DNA of 64,000 nt from Streptomyces niger (GTDB taxonomy: Bacteria > Actinomycetota > Actinomycetes > Streptomycetales > Streptomycetaceae). Shown here piece after piece: positions 54,395-63,830 of this stretch (the first letter of the stretch is position 1; each line of letters begins with the position of its first letter). Made by a program: the position numbers and the translations under genes. The stretch is from assembly GCF_000718305.1 (NCBI RefSeq), contig NZ_JOFQ01000013.1, positions 189,944 through 253,943 of the forward strand, read 5' to 3'. The notes beneath the pieces are model-generated. The model was given only the letters and a program-made list of their open reading frames with translations, searched no databases and was not told where the DNA came from.

Positions 54395-55654
54395 ATGACC
54401 AGCACCGGCGGCCTGAGCCTGCACACGTTTCGCGGACTGCGCTACGCACCTCACCGGGTGAGCAGTCTCACCGCGGTCACCTCGCCCCCGTACGACGTGG
54501 TGGTCCGGCCCGACGGGGTCCGGCATCTGGAGACCGCCGATCCGTACAACATCGTCCGGTTGATCCTGCCGCACGCCATCGACCCGGCGACCCGGCACCG
54601 CAAGGCCGCGGACACGCTCGCCCGCTGGCGCGCGGAGGGGGTCCTGACGCCCGATCCGACGCCGGCGCTGTACGTGTACGAGCAGCGCAAGGGGGACGTG
54701 CTGCAGCGGGGCATCATCGGAGCGCTGTCGCTGGACGGCCCGGTGCTGCCGCACGAGGACGTGATCGCCGAGGTCGTCGAGGACCGGGCCGCGCTGATGC
54801 GTGCGGCGGCCGCAAACTTCGAGCCGCTTTTGCTGTCCTACCGCGGCGAAGGCACGGCGAGCGGTGCCACCGCGGTGATCGAGCGCGCGACGGAGCGGCC
54901 GCCGCTGCTGGCCACCACGACCGAGGACGGCTTCGCGCACCGGCTGTGGGCGGTGACCGACCCGGCCGAGCTGGCGACGGTGCACGCGGACCTGTCGGGC
55001 CGGCAGGCGCTGATCGCCGACGGGCATCACCGCTGGGCGACGTACCAGCGGCTCGCCGCGGAACACGGGGCCGGGTCCGACTCGCCCTGGTCCAGCGGCC
55101 TGGTGCTGCTGGTCGACACCGCCCGCTATCCGTTGCGGGTGCGGGCGATCCACCGGGTGCTGCCACATCTGCCGCTGGAGCAGGCGGTCGCGGAGCTGAA
55201 CGGATCGTTCCGCGTGCGCGAGGTGCCCGGGCCGCTTCCGGAGGCGCTGGCGGCGCTGGAAGAAGCGGAAGGCAACGCGTTCCTGCTCGCCTCCGGTCCG
55301 GACACCTTCCGGCTGCTGGACCGGCCCGATCCGGAACTGCTGGAGCGGGCGGTGCGCAGGGACCGGCCCGAGGCGTGGCGGCGGCTGGATGCCACCGTTC
55401 TGCACTCCGTTCTGCTGGACGAGGTGTGGCGGATTCCGGACCGCCCGGACGGCATCCGCTACATCCACGACACGGAGGCGGCGCTCGCCCAGGCGGCGAA
55501 GCACGGCGGCACGGCGGTGCTGATGCGGGCCGTGGACGAGGACACGGTGCGTCAACTGGCGGCGCAGGGCGTGACGATGCCGCGGAAGTCGACCTCCTTC
55601 GGTCCGAAGCCGGCGACCGGACTCGTGCTGCGCACGCTCGACGTCGACGCCTGA
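54395..55654 (+). CDS. DUF1015-family protein
   Basis: A 419-aa protein of the widespread DUF1015 family (unknown activity; some members resemble SpoOJ/ParA-site kinases in annotation only). The diagnostic blocks are TSPPYDVVV near residue 30, LYVYEQ near residue 90, and ADGHHRWATYQRL near residue 210, the DGHHR motif expected of an active site. A TAGCAT hexamer lies 7 bp before the ATG with no RBS, suggesting a possibly leaderless message; this is inference. Start ATG 54395 rather than the TTG two codons upstream. Followed at 75 bp by iron box 2. Confidence 0.85.
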   Translation: MTSTGGLSLHTFRGLRYAPHRVSSLTAVTSPPYDVVVRPDGVRHLETADPYNIVRLILPHAIDPATRHRKAADTLARWRAEGVLTPDPTPALYVYEQRKGDVLQRGIIGALSLDGPVLPHEDVIAEVVEDRAALMRAAAANFEPLLLSYRGEGTASGATAVIERATERPPLLATTTEDGFAHRLWAVTDPAELATVHADLSGRQALIADGHHRWATYQRLAAEHGAGSDSPWSSGLVLLVDTARYPLRVRAIHRVLPHLPLEQAVAELNGSFRVREVPGPLPEALAALEEAEGNAFLLASGPDTFRLLDRPDPELLERAVRRDRPEAWRRLDATVLHSVLLDEVWRIPDRPDGIRYIHDTEAALAQAAKHGGTAVLMRAVDEDTVRQLAAQGVTMPRKSTSFGPKPATGLVLRTLDVDA

Positions 55655-55728
55655 GACAGCTCTCCCGACCGCCTCGGCACTTTTCACGCGCGCCTCCCTG
55701 AGTACCCCCTGCCCACCCGCACACACGG

Positions 55729-55747
55729 TTAGGTTAGGCTTACCTCA
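55729..55747 (+). promoter_or_regulatory. Iron box 2 in the desABCD promoter
   Basis: TTAGGTTAGGCTTACCTCA matches the iron box consensus TTAGGTTAGGCTAACCTAA at 17 of 19 positions. It lies 72 bp upstream of desA, as in other Streptomyces where DmdR1 represses the desferrioxamine operon under iron-replete conditions. Confidence 0.92.
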
Positions 55748-55818
55748 CCAGTCGACGGGACGGGGGGCTTCCCCACCCGTCCAGCGCGGGCGACGCCCGT
55801 ACCAGGGAGGACACGTTC

Positions 55819-57369
55819 ATGACTTTCCTCGCGCCCACCGCCGAGGACCCGTCGCAGGCACCTGCTTCCGCCCTCACCGGCGGCAAGGGCCACCTGCTCA
55901 ACGACGCCACGGTTCAGCACTACCGCGACGCAGTGCGGGACGGAGTCGACCGCGTGGCCGCCAAACTCGCGGCCACGGACCGTCCCTTCACCGGCATGAC
56001 CGCGGACCGGCTCGCCCCCTCGGTGCGCGGCATCGACCTGGAGACCCCGCTCGGCGACGCGTCGGCGGCCCTGGACGAGCTGGAGGACATCTACCTCCGC
56101 GACGCCGTCTACTTCCACCACCCGCGCTACCTCGCCCACCTCAACTGCCCGGTGGTCATCCCCGCCGTGGTCGGCGAGGCCGTGCTCTCCGCCGTCAACT
56201 CCTCCCTGGACACCTGGGACCAGAGCGCCGGCGGCACCCTCATCGAGCAGCGCCTCATCGAGTGGACCGCGGGCCGCATCGGCTTCGGCGAGACCGCCGA
56301 CGGCGTCTTCACCAGCGGCGGCACCCAGTCCAACCTGCAGGCCATGCTGCTCGCCCGGGACGAGGCCCGCCGCCTCGCCCGCGAGGAGCACCCGCACCTG
56401 GACGACGCCGACGTCCGCACCCGGCTGCGCATCCTCACCTCCCAGGTCAGCCACTTCTCCATCGAGAAGGCCGCCACCCTCCTGGGCCTCGGCCCCGAAG
56501 CGGTCATCACGATCCCCGTCGACGACGCCAAGCGCATGCGTACCGACGCCCTGGAGAAGGAGCTGACGCGCTGCGCCGAGGAAGGCCTCATCCCGATGGC
56601 CGTCGTCGCCACCGCCGGCACCACGGACTTCGGCTCCATCGACCCGCTCCCCGAGATCGCCGCGCTCTGCGCCCGCGAAGGCGTCTGGATGCACGTCGAC
56701 GCCGCGTACGGCTGCGGACTCCTGATATCCCGGCGCCGCTCCTACCTCGACGGCATCGAGAACGCCGACTCGGTCACCGTGGACTACCACAAGTCCTTCT
56801 TCCAGCCGGTCAGCTCCAGCGCCGTCCTCGTCCGCGACCGCGCCACCCTGCGGCACGTCACGTACCACGCCGACTACCTCAACCCGGAGCGGATGGCCAA
56901 GAAGCGCATCCCCAACCAGGTCGACAAGTCGCTCCAGACCACCCGCCGCTTCGACGCGCTCAAGCTCTGGATGACGCTGCGCATCATGGGCGCCGACCAG
57001 GTCGGCGCGCTCTTCGACGACGTCGTGGACCGCGCCGACGACGGCTGGCAGCTCCTGCACACCGACGACCGCTACGAGGTCGTCACCCGGCCGCAGCTGT
57101 CCACCCTGGTCTTCCGCTACGTCCCCGAGGGCGACGTCGACCCCGAGACCGTCGACCGCATCAACCTCTACGCCCGCGAGGCGCTCGCCGCCTCCGGCGA
57201 GGCGGTCATCGCCTCCACCGTCGTGGACGGCCGCCACTACCTCAAGTTCACCCTGCTCAACCCCGAGACGACCCTCGGCGACATCGCCACGGTCCTCGAT
57301 CTGATCGCCGAGCACGCCGGCTCCGGACTCGCCCGCGAGGCCACGCCGGAACTCACCAGCGCTCACTGA
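55819..57369 (+). CDS. desA: Lysine decarboxylase DesA
   Basis: A 516-aa PLP enzyme that decarboxylates lysine to cadaverine, the first step of desferrioxamine synthesis. The fold is aromatic-amino-acid-decarboxylase-like: the TSGGTQSNLQAML segment (about residue 175), VDAAYGCGLLIS with its PLP-contacting Asp (about 295), and VDYHKSFFQP with the Schiff-base Lys at residue 325. It overlaps nothing upstream and is followed 21 bp later by desB. The iron-box-controlled promoter is immediately upstream. Confidence 0.95.
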   Translation: MTFLAPTAEDPSQAPASALTGGKGHLLNDATVQHYRDAVRDGVDRVAAKLAATDRPFTGMTADRLAPSVRGIDLETPLGDASAALDELEDIYLRDAVYFHHPRYLAHLNCPVVIPAVVGEAVLSAVNSSLDTWDQSAGGTLIEQRLIEWTAGRIGFGETADGVFTSGGTQSNLQAMLLARDEARRLAREEHPHLDDADVRTRLRILTSQVSHFSIEKAATLLGLGPEAVITIPVDDAKRMRTDALEKELTRCAEEGLIPMAVVATAGTTDFGSIDPLPEIAALCAREGVWMHVDAAYGCGLLISRRRSYLDGIENADSVTVDYHKSFFQPVSSSAVLVRDRATLRHVTYHADYLNPERMAKKRIPNQVDKSLQTTRRFDALKLWMTLRIMGADQVGALFDDVVDRADDGWQLLHTDDRYEVVTRPQLSTLVFRYVPEGDVDPETVDRINLYAREALAASGEAVIASTVVDGRHYLKFTLLNPETTLGDIATVLDLIAEHAGSGLAREATPELTSAH

Positions 57370-57390
57370 CCGTCCCCACCGGAGACCCCC

Positions 57391-58713
57391 GTGCCTTCCA
57401 ACGCCCCGCACGCCCCGACCGAACACGACTTCATCGCCATCGGCCTCGGGCCGTTCAACCTCGGTCTGGCCTGCCTGACCGAGCCCCTCGCCGAACTGAA
57501 CGGCCTCTTCCTGGAGTCCAAGCCCGACTTCGAGTGGCACTCGGGGATGTTCCTCGAAGGCGCCCACCTCCAGACGCCGTTCATGGCCGACCTGGTCACC
57601 CTCGCCGACCCGACCTCCGAGTTCTCCTTCCTGAACTACCTCAAGGAGTCCGGCCGGCTGTACTCCTTCTACATCCGCGAGAACTTCTATCCGCTGCGCG
57701 AGGAGTACAACGACTACTGCCGCTGGGCCGCCGCCAAACTGAGCAGCGTCCGCTTCGGCTACACGGTCACCTCCGTCGAGTACGACGAGGAAGACCGGCT
57801 CTACCTGGTCCACGGCACCGACCTCACGACCGGCGAGCAGCGCACCGACCGCGCCCGCCGCCTCGTGCTGGGCACCGGCACCCCGCCGTACGTCCCCGAG
57901 TCCTGCCAGGGCCTCGGCGGCGACCTCACCCACAACTCGCGCTACCTGCCGAACAAGGAAGCGCTCCAGGCCAAGGACTCCATCACCCTGGTCGGCAGCG
58001 GCCAGAGCGCCGCGGAGATCTACTACGACCTGCTCTCCGAGATCGACGTCCACGGCTACAAGCTCAATTGGGTCACCCGCTCCCCGCGCTTCTTCCCGCT
58101 GGAGTACACCAAGCTCACGCTGGAGATGACCTCCCCCGAGTACGTGGACTACTTCCACGCCCTCCCCGAGGCCACCCGCTACCGCCTGGAGTCGCAGCAG
58201 AAGGGCCTCTTCAAGGGCATCGACTCCGAGCTGATCGACGCGATCTTCGACCTGCTCTACCAGAAGAACCTCAAGGGCCCGGTGCAGACCCGGCTCTTCA
58301 CCAACACCGCGCTCAACGACGCGTCCTACGACGAGGCCACCGGCACCTACACCCTCGGCCTGCGCCACGAGGAGCAGGAGAAGGACTTCTCCCTGGAGAC
58401 CCAGGGCCTGATCCTCGCCACCGGCTACCGCTACGCGATCCCCGAGTTCCTCGCCCCGGTCAAGGACCGCATCCGGCTGGACGGCCACGGCCGCTTCGAC
58501 GTCGCCCGCAACTACAGCATCGACCACAGCGGCCAGGGCGTCTTCCTGCAGAACGCCGGCGTGCACACGCACAGCATCACCTCGCCCGACCTGGGCATGG
58601 GTCCCTACCGCAACGCGTACATCATCGCCGAGATGCTCGGCCGCCAGCCCTACGCGGTCGAGAAGACCATCGCGTTCCAGGAATTCGGAGCACCGGAAGG
58701 CATCGTCCGATGA
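57391..58713 (+). CDS. desB: Cadaverine N-monooxygenase DesB
   Basis: A 440-aa FAD/NADPH-dependent N-hydroxylating monooxygenase that converts cadaverine to N-hydroxycadaverine. The FAD motif is [14 protein letters not shown] (about residue 17), the NADPH motif is [16 protein letters not shown] (about residue 200), and the C-terminal [12 protein letters not shown] is the D/ATGY motif of this class. GTG 57391 is used; the preceding AGACCCCC gives a weak RBS. The stop overlaps desC (ATGA). Confidence 0.95.
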   Translation: MPSNAPHAPTEHDFIAIGLGPFNLGLACLTEPLAELNGLFLESKPDFEWHSGMFLEGAHLQTPFMADLVTLADPTSEFSFLNYLKESGRLYSFYIRENFYPLREEYNDYCRWAAAKLSSVRFGYTVTSVEYDEEDRLYLVHGTDLTTGEQRTDRARRLVLGTGTPPYVPESCQGLGGDLTHNSRYLPNKEALQAKDSITLVGSGQSAAEIYYDLLSEIDVHGYKLNWVTRSPRFFPLEYTKLTLEMTSPEYVDYFHALPEATRYRLESQQKGLFKGIDSELIDAIFDLLYQKNLKGPVQTRLFTNTALNDASYDEATGTYTLGLRHEEQEKDFSLETQGLILATGYRYAIPEFLAPVKDRIRLDGHGRFDVARNYSIDHSGQGVFLQNAGVHTHSITSPDLGMGPYRNAYIIAEMLGRQPYAVEKTIAFQEFGAPEGIVR

Positions 58714-59306
58714 GCAACACGAACAACGACACCACGGCCGGCACCCTCTTCACCCGTACCGACCCCGCGCTCGGCGAGTTCGCCGTACGCCCGCTCGACC
58801 TCACGCGCGACATCGAGCTGCTGCACGGCTGGGTCACCCACCCCAAAGCCTCCTTCTGGATGATGCAGGACGCCTCCCTCGCCGACGTGGAGCGCGAGTA
58901 CAAGTCCATCGACGCGAACGAGCACCACGACGCGTACATCGGCCTGCACAACGGCACGCCCGCCTTCCTCATGGAGCGCTACGACCCGGCCCACGTCGAA
59001 CTGGTCGGCCTCTACGAGCCCCGGCCCGGCGACGTCGGCATGCACTTCCTGACCGCGCCCAGCGACACCCCCGTGCACGGCTTCACCAAAGCCGTCATCA
59101 CCACCGTCATGGCGATGCTCTTCGACGACCCGGCGACCGCCCGCGTCGTCGTCGAGCCCGACGTGCACAACAAGGCCGTCCACGCCCTCAACGAAGCCGT
59201 CGGCTTCGAGATCGTCCGGCAGATCGCCAAGCCGGAGAAGGACGCCTACCTCAGCACCTGCACCCGCGAGCAGTACCTTGCGGCGATAGGAGTGACCACC
59301 CGATGA
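58710..59306 (+). CDS. desC: Hydroxycadaverine acyltransferase DesC
   Basis: A 198-aa GNAT-fold acyltransferase of the IucB/AlcB type. It transfers succinyl or acetyl groups to N-hydroxycadaverine, providing the monomers joined by DesD. The conserved features are [14 protein letters not shown] (about residue 47), [13 protein letters not shown] in the centre and [22 protein letters not shown] at the acetyl-CoA site. The ATG overlaps the desB stop, and the stop overlaps the desD start; both overlaps are 4 bp. A long open frame reading through desA-desC in another phase is coincidental. Confidence 0.95.
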   Translation: MSNTNNDTTAGTLFTRTDPALGEFAVRPLDLTRDIELLHGWVTHPKASFWMMQDASLADVEREYKSIDANEHHDAYIGLHNGTPAFLMERYDPAHVELVGLYEPRPGDVGMHFLTAPSDTPVHGFTKAVITTVMAMLFDDPATARVVVEPDVHNKAVHALNEAVGFEIVRQIAKPEKDAYLSTCTREQYLAAIGVTTR

Positions 59307-61135
59307 ACGCCGCCACCGACAGCCGCGCCGCCGTCTCCCACCTCACCCCCGAGCTCTGGGACCGGGCCGGCCGCCTCCTCATCCGCAAGGCCCTCGCGGA
59401 GTTCACCCACGAACGGCTCCTCACCCCCCGCCCCCTGCTGGACGGCCGCTACTCCGTCCGCAGCGACGACGGCACCGTGGAGTACCGCTTCGAAGCCCAG
59501 GTCCTCACCCTCGACCACTGGCAGATCGACGCCGACTCGATCACCCGCCACCGCGAGGACACCGACCTGCCCCTCGACGCCGTCGAGTTCTTCATCGAGC
59601 TGCGCAGCGCCCTCGGCCTCAGCGACGAGATCCTCCCGGTCTACCTGGAGGAGATCAGCTCCACCCTCGCCGGCACCGCGTACAAGCTCACCAAGGACCA
59701 CGTCCCGGCCGACGAGCTCGCCAAGTCCGACTTCCAGGACATCGAGACCGGCATGACCGAGGGCCACCCCTGCTTCGTGGCCAACAACGGCCGCCTCGGC
59801 TTCGGCATCCACGAGTACCGCCAGTACGCCCCTGAGGCCGCGGCCCCCGTCCGCCTCCTCTGGCTCGCGGCCCGCCGCGACCGCGCCACCTTCACCACCG
59901 GCGCCGGCCTGGACTACGACTCCCTCATGCGCGCCGAGCTGGGCGAGGCGACGCTGAACCGCTTCGCCTCGGTGCTGTCCGAGCAGGGCCTGGACATCGC
60001 GGACTACCTGCTCCTGCCGGTCCACCCCTGGCAGTGGTGGAACAAGCTCGCCGTCACCTTCGCCGCCGAGGTCGCCCAGCAGCGCCTGGTCTGCCTCGGC
60101 GAGGGCGACGACGAGTACCTCGCGCAGCAGTCCATCCGCACCTTCTTCAACACCAGCAACCCCGAGCGCCACTACGTCAAGACGGCCCTCTCGGTCCTCA
60201 ACATGGGCTTCATGCGCGGTCTCTCCGCCGCGTACATGGAGGCCACCCCCGCCATCAACGACTGGCTGGCCGGCCTCATCGAGAGCGACCCGGTCCTCAG
60301 CTCCACCGGCCTGACGATCATCCGCGAGCGCGCCGCCGTCGGCTACCACCACCGCCAGTACGAAGAGGCCACCACCAAGGGCTCCCCGTACCGCAAGATG
60401 CTCGCCGCGCTCTGGCGCGAGAGCCCGGTGCCGTCCCTCGCCCCCGGCCAGCGCCTCGCCACCATGGCCTCGCTGCTGCACACCGACCGCGACGGCGCCT
60501 CCTTCGCGGGCGCGCTGATCCGCGAGTCCGGCCTGAGCGCGGTGGAGTGGCTCCGCCGCTACCTCACGGCGTACTTCACGCCCCTCCTGCACAGCTTCTA
60601 CGCCTACGACCTGGTGTTCATGCCGCACGGTGAGAACGTCATCCTGGTCATCGAGAACGGCGTCGTGCAGCGCGCGATCTACAAGGACATCGCCGAGGAG
60701 ATCGCGGTGATGGACCCGGACGCGATCCTCCCGCCGGCCGTCGAGCGCATCCGCGCCGAGGTACCCGAGGACAAGAAGCTGCTGTCGATCTTCACCGACG
60801 TCTTCGACTGCTTCTTCCGCTTCCTCAACGGCATCCTCGTCACCGAGGGCATCCTCGACGAGGACACCTTCTGGCGCACGGTCGCCGAGTGCGTGACCGA
60901 GTACCAGGAAGCGACGCCCCAGCTGGCGGACAAGTTCGCGCAGTACGACATGTTCGCCGAGGAGTTCGCGCTCTCCTGCCTGAACCGTCTCCAGCTGCGC
61001 AACAACAAGGAGATGGTCAACCTCCAGGACCCGGCGGGCGCCCTCCAGCTCATCGGCAACCTGCAGAACCCGATCGCCCGCTTCGCCCCGGGCACGACCC
61101 CGGGCAAGGCCGCGGAGACGACCGCGGTGGCGTGA
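59303..61135 (+). CDS. desD: NRPS-independent desferrioxamine synthetase DesD
   Basis: A 610-aa IucA/IucC-family synthetase that uses ATP to oligomerise and cyclise hydroxysuccinyl-cadaverine into desferrioxamine E and relatives. Signatures include EGHPCFVANNGRLGFG (about 152; the ATP-binding GHP motif), LLPVHPWQWW (about 237), KTALSVLNMGFMRGLS (about 295), and the C-terminal domain with HGENVILVIENG (about 445). It is the last gene of desABCD and ends 85 bp before a powerful hairpin. No export or second siderophore gene is attached. Confidence 0.96.
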   Translation: MNAATDSRAAVSHLTPELWDRAGRLLIRKALAEFTHERLLTPRPLLDGRYSVRSDDGTVEYRFEAQVLTLDHWQIDADSITRHREDTDLPLDAVEFFIELRSALGLSDEILPVYLEEISSTLAGTAYKLTKDHVPADELAKSDFQDIETGMTEGHPCFVANNGRLGFGIHEYRQYAPEAAAPVRLLWLAARRDRATFTTGAGLDYDSLMRAELGEATLNRFASVLSEQGLDIADYLLLPVHPWQWWNKLAVTFAAEVAQQRLVCLGEGDDEYLAQQSIRTFFNTSNPERHYVKTALSVLNMGFMRGLSAAYMEATPAINDWLAGLIESDPVLSSTGLTIIRERAAVGYHHRQYEEATTKGSPYRKMLAALWRESPVPSLAPGQRLATMASLLHTDRDGASFAGALIRESGLSAVEWLRRYLTAYFTPLLHSFYAYDLVFMPHGENVILVIENGVVQRAIYKDIAEEIAVMDPDAILPPAVERIRAEVPEDKKLLSIFTDVFDCFFRFLNGILVTEGILDEDTFWRTVAECVTEYQEATPQLADKFAQYDMFAEEFALSCLNRLQLRNNKEMVNLQDPAGALQLIGNLQNPIARFAPGTTPGKAAETTAVA

Positions 61136-61220
61136 CACCGCGGTACCGGCCGGGCGCCCGCTGACAGCGTCCGGCCGAACCCGCCGCCCGCCCCGACGGT
61201 CCGGGGCGGGCGGCACGAAT

Positions 61221-61263
61221 GACGAAGAGGGCGGGAACCCATCGGGTTCCCGCCCTCTTCGTC
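61221..61263. terminator. 20-bp perfect bidirectional terminator
   Basis: GACGAAGAGGGCGGGAACCC (61221-61240) pairs without mismatch with 61244-61263 around ATC. It lies between the convergent desD (+) and repeat/TPR gene (-) stops and should end both. Confidence 0.85.
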
Positions 61264-61283
61264 GTGCCTCTGCGGCTCAGCGC

Positions 61284-63704
61284 TTACTTGTCGCCATCGC
61301 GCTCCGCATCGGCGGCGGCGTCCGCTTCCTTGACGCCCGTCTCCTTGACGCCCGTGTCCTTGACGCCCGCCTTCTGGGCGTCCGCTGCCTCGACGGGCGC
61401 GTCCTGGGCGAACGGCTGCTGCGGCGCTTCACCCGCGGCGATGGGCGTGTCGACCGCGCTGGAAGCGTCGGAGAAGGTGGGCACGCTGGGAGCGGCGGGC
61501 TTGGCCTGGTCGGCGTCGCCGTCCTCTACCGCACCACCCGCTTCCTCGGTGTCGGCCTGCTCATCGGCCCGCTCTTCGGCCTGCTCTTCGGTCTTCTTCC
61601 CGACCTCGGTCCGGGCCGCGGTCTCGACCTTGTCCTCGTCCTCGCCGACGCTCAGGTCGTCGGCCTCGGCCGCAGCCTCGTCCTCGTTCCCGTCCGCGTC
61701 GTCGTCCTCGTCCGCGTCGTCGTCCTCGTCCGCGTCGTCGTCCTCGTCCGCCATCGCGTCCGTGAACTCCACGCCGTCCAGCTCCGCCAGCCGGTCCGAG
61801 GCGTCCGTCATACCGCCCTGGTCGGCCTCCAGCGCCTTGGCGAACCACTCGCGCGCCTCGTCCTCGCGGCCGACCTCCAGCAGCGCGTCGGCGTACGCGT
61901 AGCGCAGCCGCGCGGTCCACGGGTGCACCGCGTGGGACGCGAGCTCCGGGCTCTGCAGCGTCACGACCGCGGCATCCGCCTGCCCCATGTCGCGCCGGGC
62001 ACCGGCCGCGACCAGCCGCATCTCGACCTGCCCGGCCTTGTCCAGCCGCTGCACCTCGGGCTCGCCGGCCATCGCGAGGGCCTTCTCCGGACGGCCCATG
62101 CCGCGCTCGCAGTCGGCCATGACCGGCCACAGCTCGGCGCTGCCGGTCATCCGGCGCGCGGCGCGGAACTCGGCCAGCGCCTCGCTGTACTTGCCGAAGG
62201 CGTACGCGGCGAAACCGGCCGCCTCACGGACGGCAGCGACACGGGACGCGAGGCGCAGCGCCACGCGGGAGTAGCCGTACGCCTTCTCGGGGTCCTCGTC
62301 CAGCAGCTTCGCCACCATCACGAGGTTCCGCGCGACGTCCTCGGCGAGCGTCTTCGGCAGGCTCAGCAGCTCCTGCCGCACGTCCTTGTCGATCTCGTCG
62401 CCGGTGACGTCGTCCGGGATCGGCAGCCGCTTGATCGGCTCCCGGTCACGGCGGTCGTCCCGCCGGTCATCGCGGCGGAACCCGCCCCGGTCGCCGTCCC
62501 GCCGATCGTCCCGGCGGAACCCACCGCGGTCGTCACGGCGGAACCCACCGCGGTCGTCGCGACCCCGGCCGCCACCCTGCCCGTACGGCCGGCGACCACC
62601 CCGGTCGTCGCCTCCCCGGTCATCACGCCGGAAGCCACCGCGGTCACCGTCCCGCCGGTCGTCACGCCGGAAGCCGCCACGGTCGTCGTCCCGACGGGGA
62701 CCACGAGGACGGTCGTCCCGGCGGAAGCCACCGCGGTCGTCACGCCGGTCGTTGCCGCGGTCTCGGTCGTCGCGGCGGAAGCCGCCACGCTCGCCACCGC
62801 GGTCATCGTCCCGGCGCGGCCCGCGCGCACGATCGTCCCGGCGGAAGCCGCCACGGTCACCGTCCCGCCGATCGTCCCGGCGGAAGCCGCCACGGTCGTC
62901 GCGACGGTCGTTGCCGCGGTCTCGGTCGTCGCGGCGGAAGCCACCACGGTCGCCACCGCGGTCATCGCGACGGAACCCACCGCGGTCTCCATCACGGCGG
63001 TCGTCCCGGCGGAAACCGCCACGGTCGTCGCGACGGTCGTTGCCGCGGTCTCGGTCGTCGCGGCGGAAGCCGCCACGCTCGCCACCGCGGTCATCGTCCC
63101 GGCGCGGCCCGCGCGCACGATCGTCCTGGCGGAAGCCACCGCGGTCACCATCACGACGGTCGTCGCGACGGAAGCCGCCACGGTCGTCACGCCGGTCGTT
63201 GCCGCGGTCATCACGACGGAACCCACCGCGGTCGCCACCGCGGTCATCGTCCCGGCGCGGCCCACGCGGACGGTCGTCGCGACGGAAGTCGCCGCGCTCC
63301 CCGTCACGCCGATCATCGCGACGGAAACCACCGCGGTCACCGCCACGGTCGTCGCGACGGAAACCGCCACGCTCGCCACCGCGGTCATCACGACGGAACC
63401 CACCGCGCTCGCCGCCACGGTCGTCGCGACGGAACCCACCGCGCTCGCCGCCACGGTCGTCGTCCCTGCGGGGGCCACGGGCGCGGTCGTCACGGCGGAA
63501 GCCGCCCCCCGCACCGCCGCGGTCATCACGGCGGAAACCGCCGCGCTCGCCGCCACGGTCGTCGCGGCGCGGGCCGCGCGGGCGGTCCCCACCGCGATCG
63601 TCACGTCGGTCATCGCGGCGGAAGCCGCCACCGTCGCGCCGGTCACCACCATCGCGCCAGCGCGGCTGGCGCTCCGATCGGTCGTCGGGAGAGTTGGTGG
63701 ACAT
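61284..63704 (-). CDS. Arg/Asp/Gly-repeat protein with TPR core and acidic tail
   Basis: An 806-aa protein of unknown function. Residues 1-421 are built of about thirty degenerate units around DRGGFRRDD, RRDGDRGG and RGPRRDD, with an exact 96-residue period between two larger blocks. Residues about 422-645 form helical TPR-like repeats (VARNLVMVAKLLDEDPEKAY, YSEALAEFRAARR, GQADAAVVTLQSPEL, YADALLEVGREDEAREWFAKAL). The tail (about 650-806) has a run of Asp/Glu triplets and Ala/Glu-rich segments, then TGVKE repeats. The N-terminus resembles RGG-type RNA-binding disordered regions. A good RBS (AGGAG) precedes the ATG at 63704. It lies downstream of an rRNA operon. Confidence 0.85.
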   Translation of the reverse strand: MSTNSPDDRSERQPRWRDGGDRRDGGGFRRDDRRDDRGGDRPRGPRRDDRGGERGGFRRDDRGGAGGGFRRDDRARGPRRDDDRGGERGGFRRDDRGGERGGFRRDDRGGERGGFRRDDRGGDRGGFRRDDRRDGERGDFRRDDRPRGPRRDDDRGGDRGGFRRDDRGNDRRDDRGGFRRDDRRDGDRGGFRQDDRARGPRRDDDRGGERGGFRRDDRDRGNDRRDDRGGFRRDDRRDGDRGGFRRDDRGGDRGGFRRDDRDRGNDRRDDRGGFRRDDRRDGDRGGFRRDDRARGPRRDDDRGGERGGFRRDDRDRGNDRRDDRGGFRRDDRPRGPRRDDDRGGFRRDDRRDGDRGGFRRDDRGGDDRGGRRPYGQGGGRGRDDRGGFRRDDRGGFRRDDRRDGDRGGFRRDDRRDDRRDREPIKRLPIPDDVTGDEIDKDVRQELLSLPKTLAEDVARNLVMVAKLLDEDPEKAYGYSRVALRLASRVAAVREAAGFAAYAFGKYSEALAEFRAARRMTGSAELWPVMADCERGMGRPEKALAMAGEPEVQRLDKAGQVEMRLVAAGARRDMGQADAAVVTLQSPELASHAVHPWTARLRYAYADALLEVGREDEAREWFAKALEADQGGMTDASDRLAELDGVEFTDAMADEDDDADEDDDADEDDDADGNEDEAAAEADDLSVGEDEDKVETAARTEVGKKTEEQAEERADEQADTEEAGGAVEDGDADQAKPAAPSVPTFSDASSAVDTPIAAGEAPQQPFAQDAPVEAADAQKAGVKDTGVKETGVKEADAAADAERDGDK
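62442..63704 (-). repeat. Degenerate coding tandem repeats
   Basis: The 5' half of the gene consists of 15- to 30-bp units rich in CGACCGCGG/CGCGACGG, encoding FRRDD/RGG motifs. A larger unit recurs at 288 bp: the block coding RARGPRRDDDRGGERGGFRR appears around 62800-62840 and again around 63090-63130. Replication slippage here is likely, and copy number should vary between strains. Confidence 0.85.
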
Positions 63705-63770
63705 CGACGTGACTCCTGTCTTCGGTACTGCTGGTCATTCTCGCGCACCGACCACTTCGGCGCGCTTCGA

Positions 63771-63822
63771 CAAAAACAAAAAGGACCCCTGGTCCCAGCA
63801 TGTCGCTGGGACCAGGGGTCCT
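63771..63822 (-). terminator. rRNA operon terminator
   Basis: AGGACCCCTGGTCCCAGC (63782-63799) pairs without mismatch with 63805-63822 around a 5-nt loop and is followed on the minus strand by TTTTTGTTTTTG. It begins about 8 nt after the 3' end of the 5S gene, as expected for the operon terminator. Confidence 0.9.
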
Positions 63823-63830
63823 GAAAGATT

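Noticed and set aside
56262..58709. Open reading frame continuing upstream of desC through desA and desB
   Set aside because: It is an out-of-phase shadow of desA/desB with Arg/Pro-rich translation; desC starts at the ATG overlapping the desB stop.
62442..63704. Regular short repeats that could suggest a CRISPR array
   Set aside because: The units are coding, in frame, of variable length and have no unique spacers; no cas genes are present.
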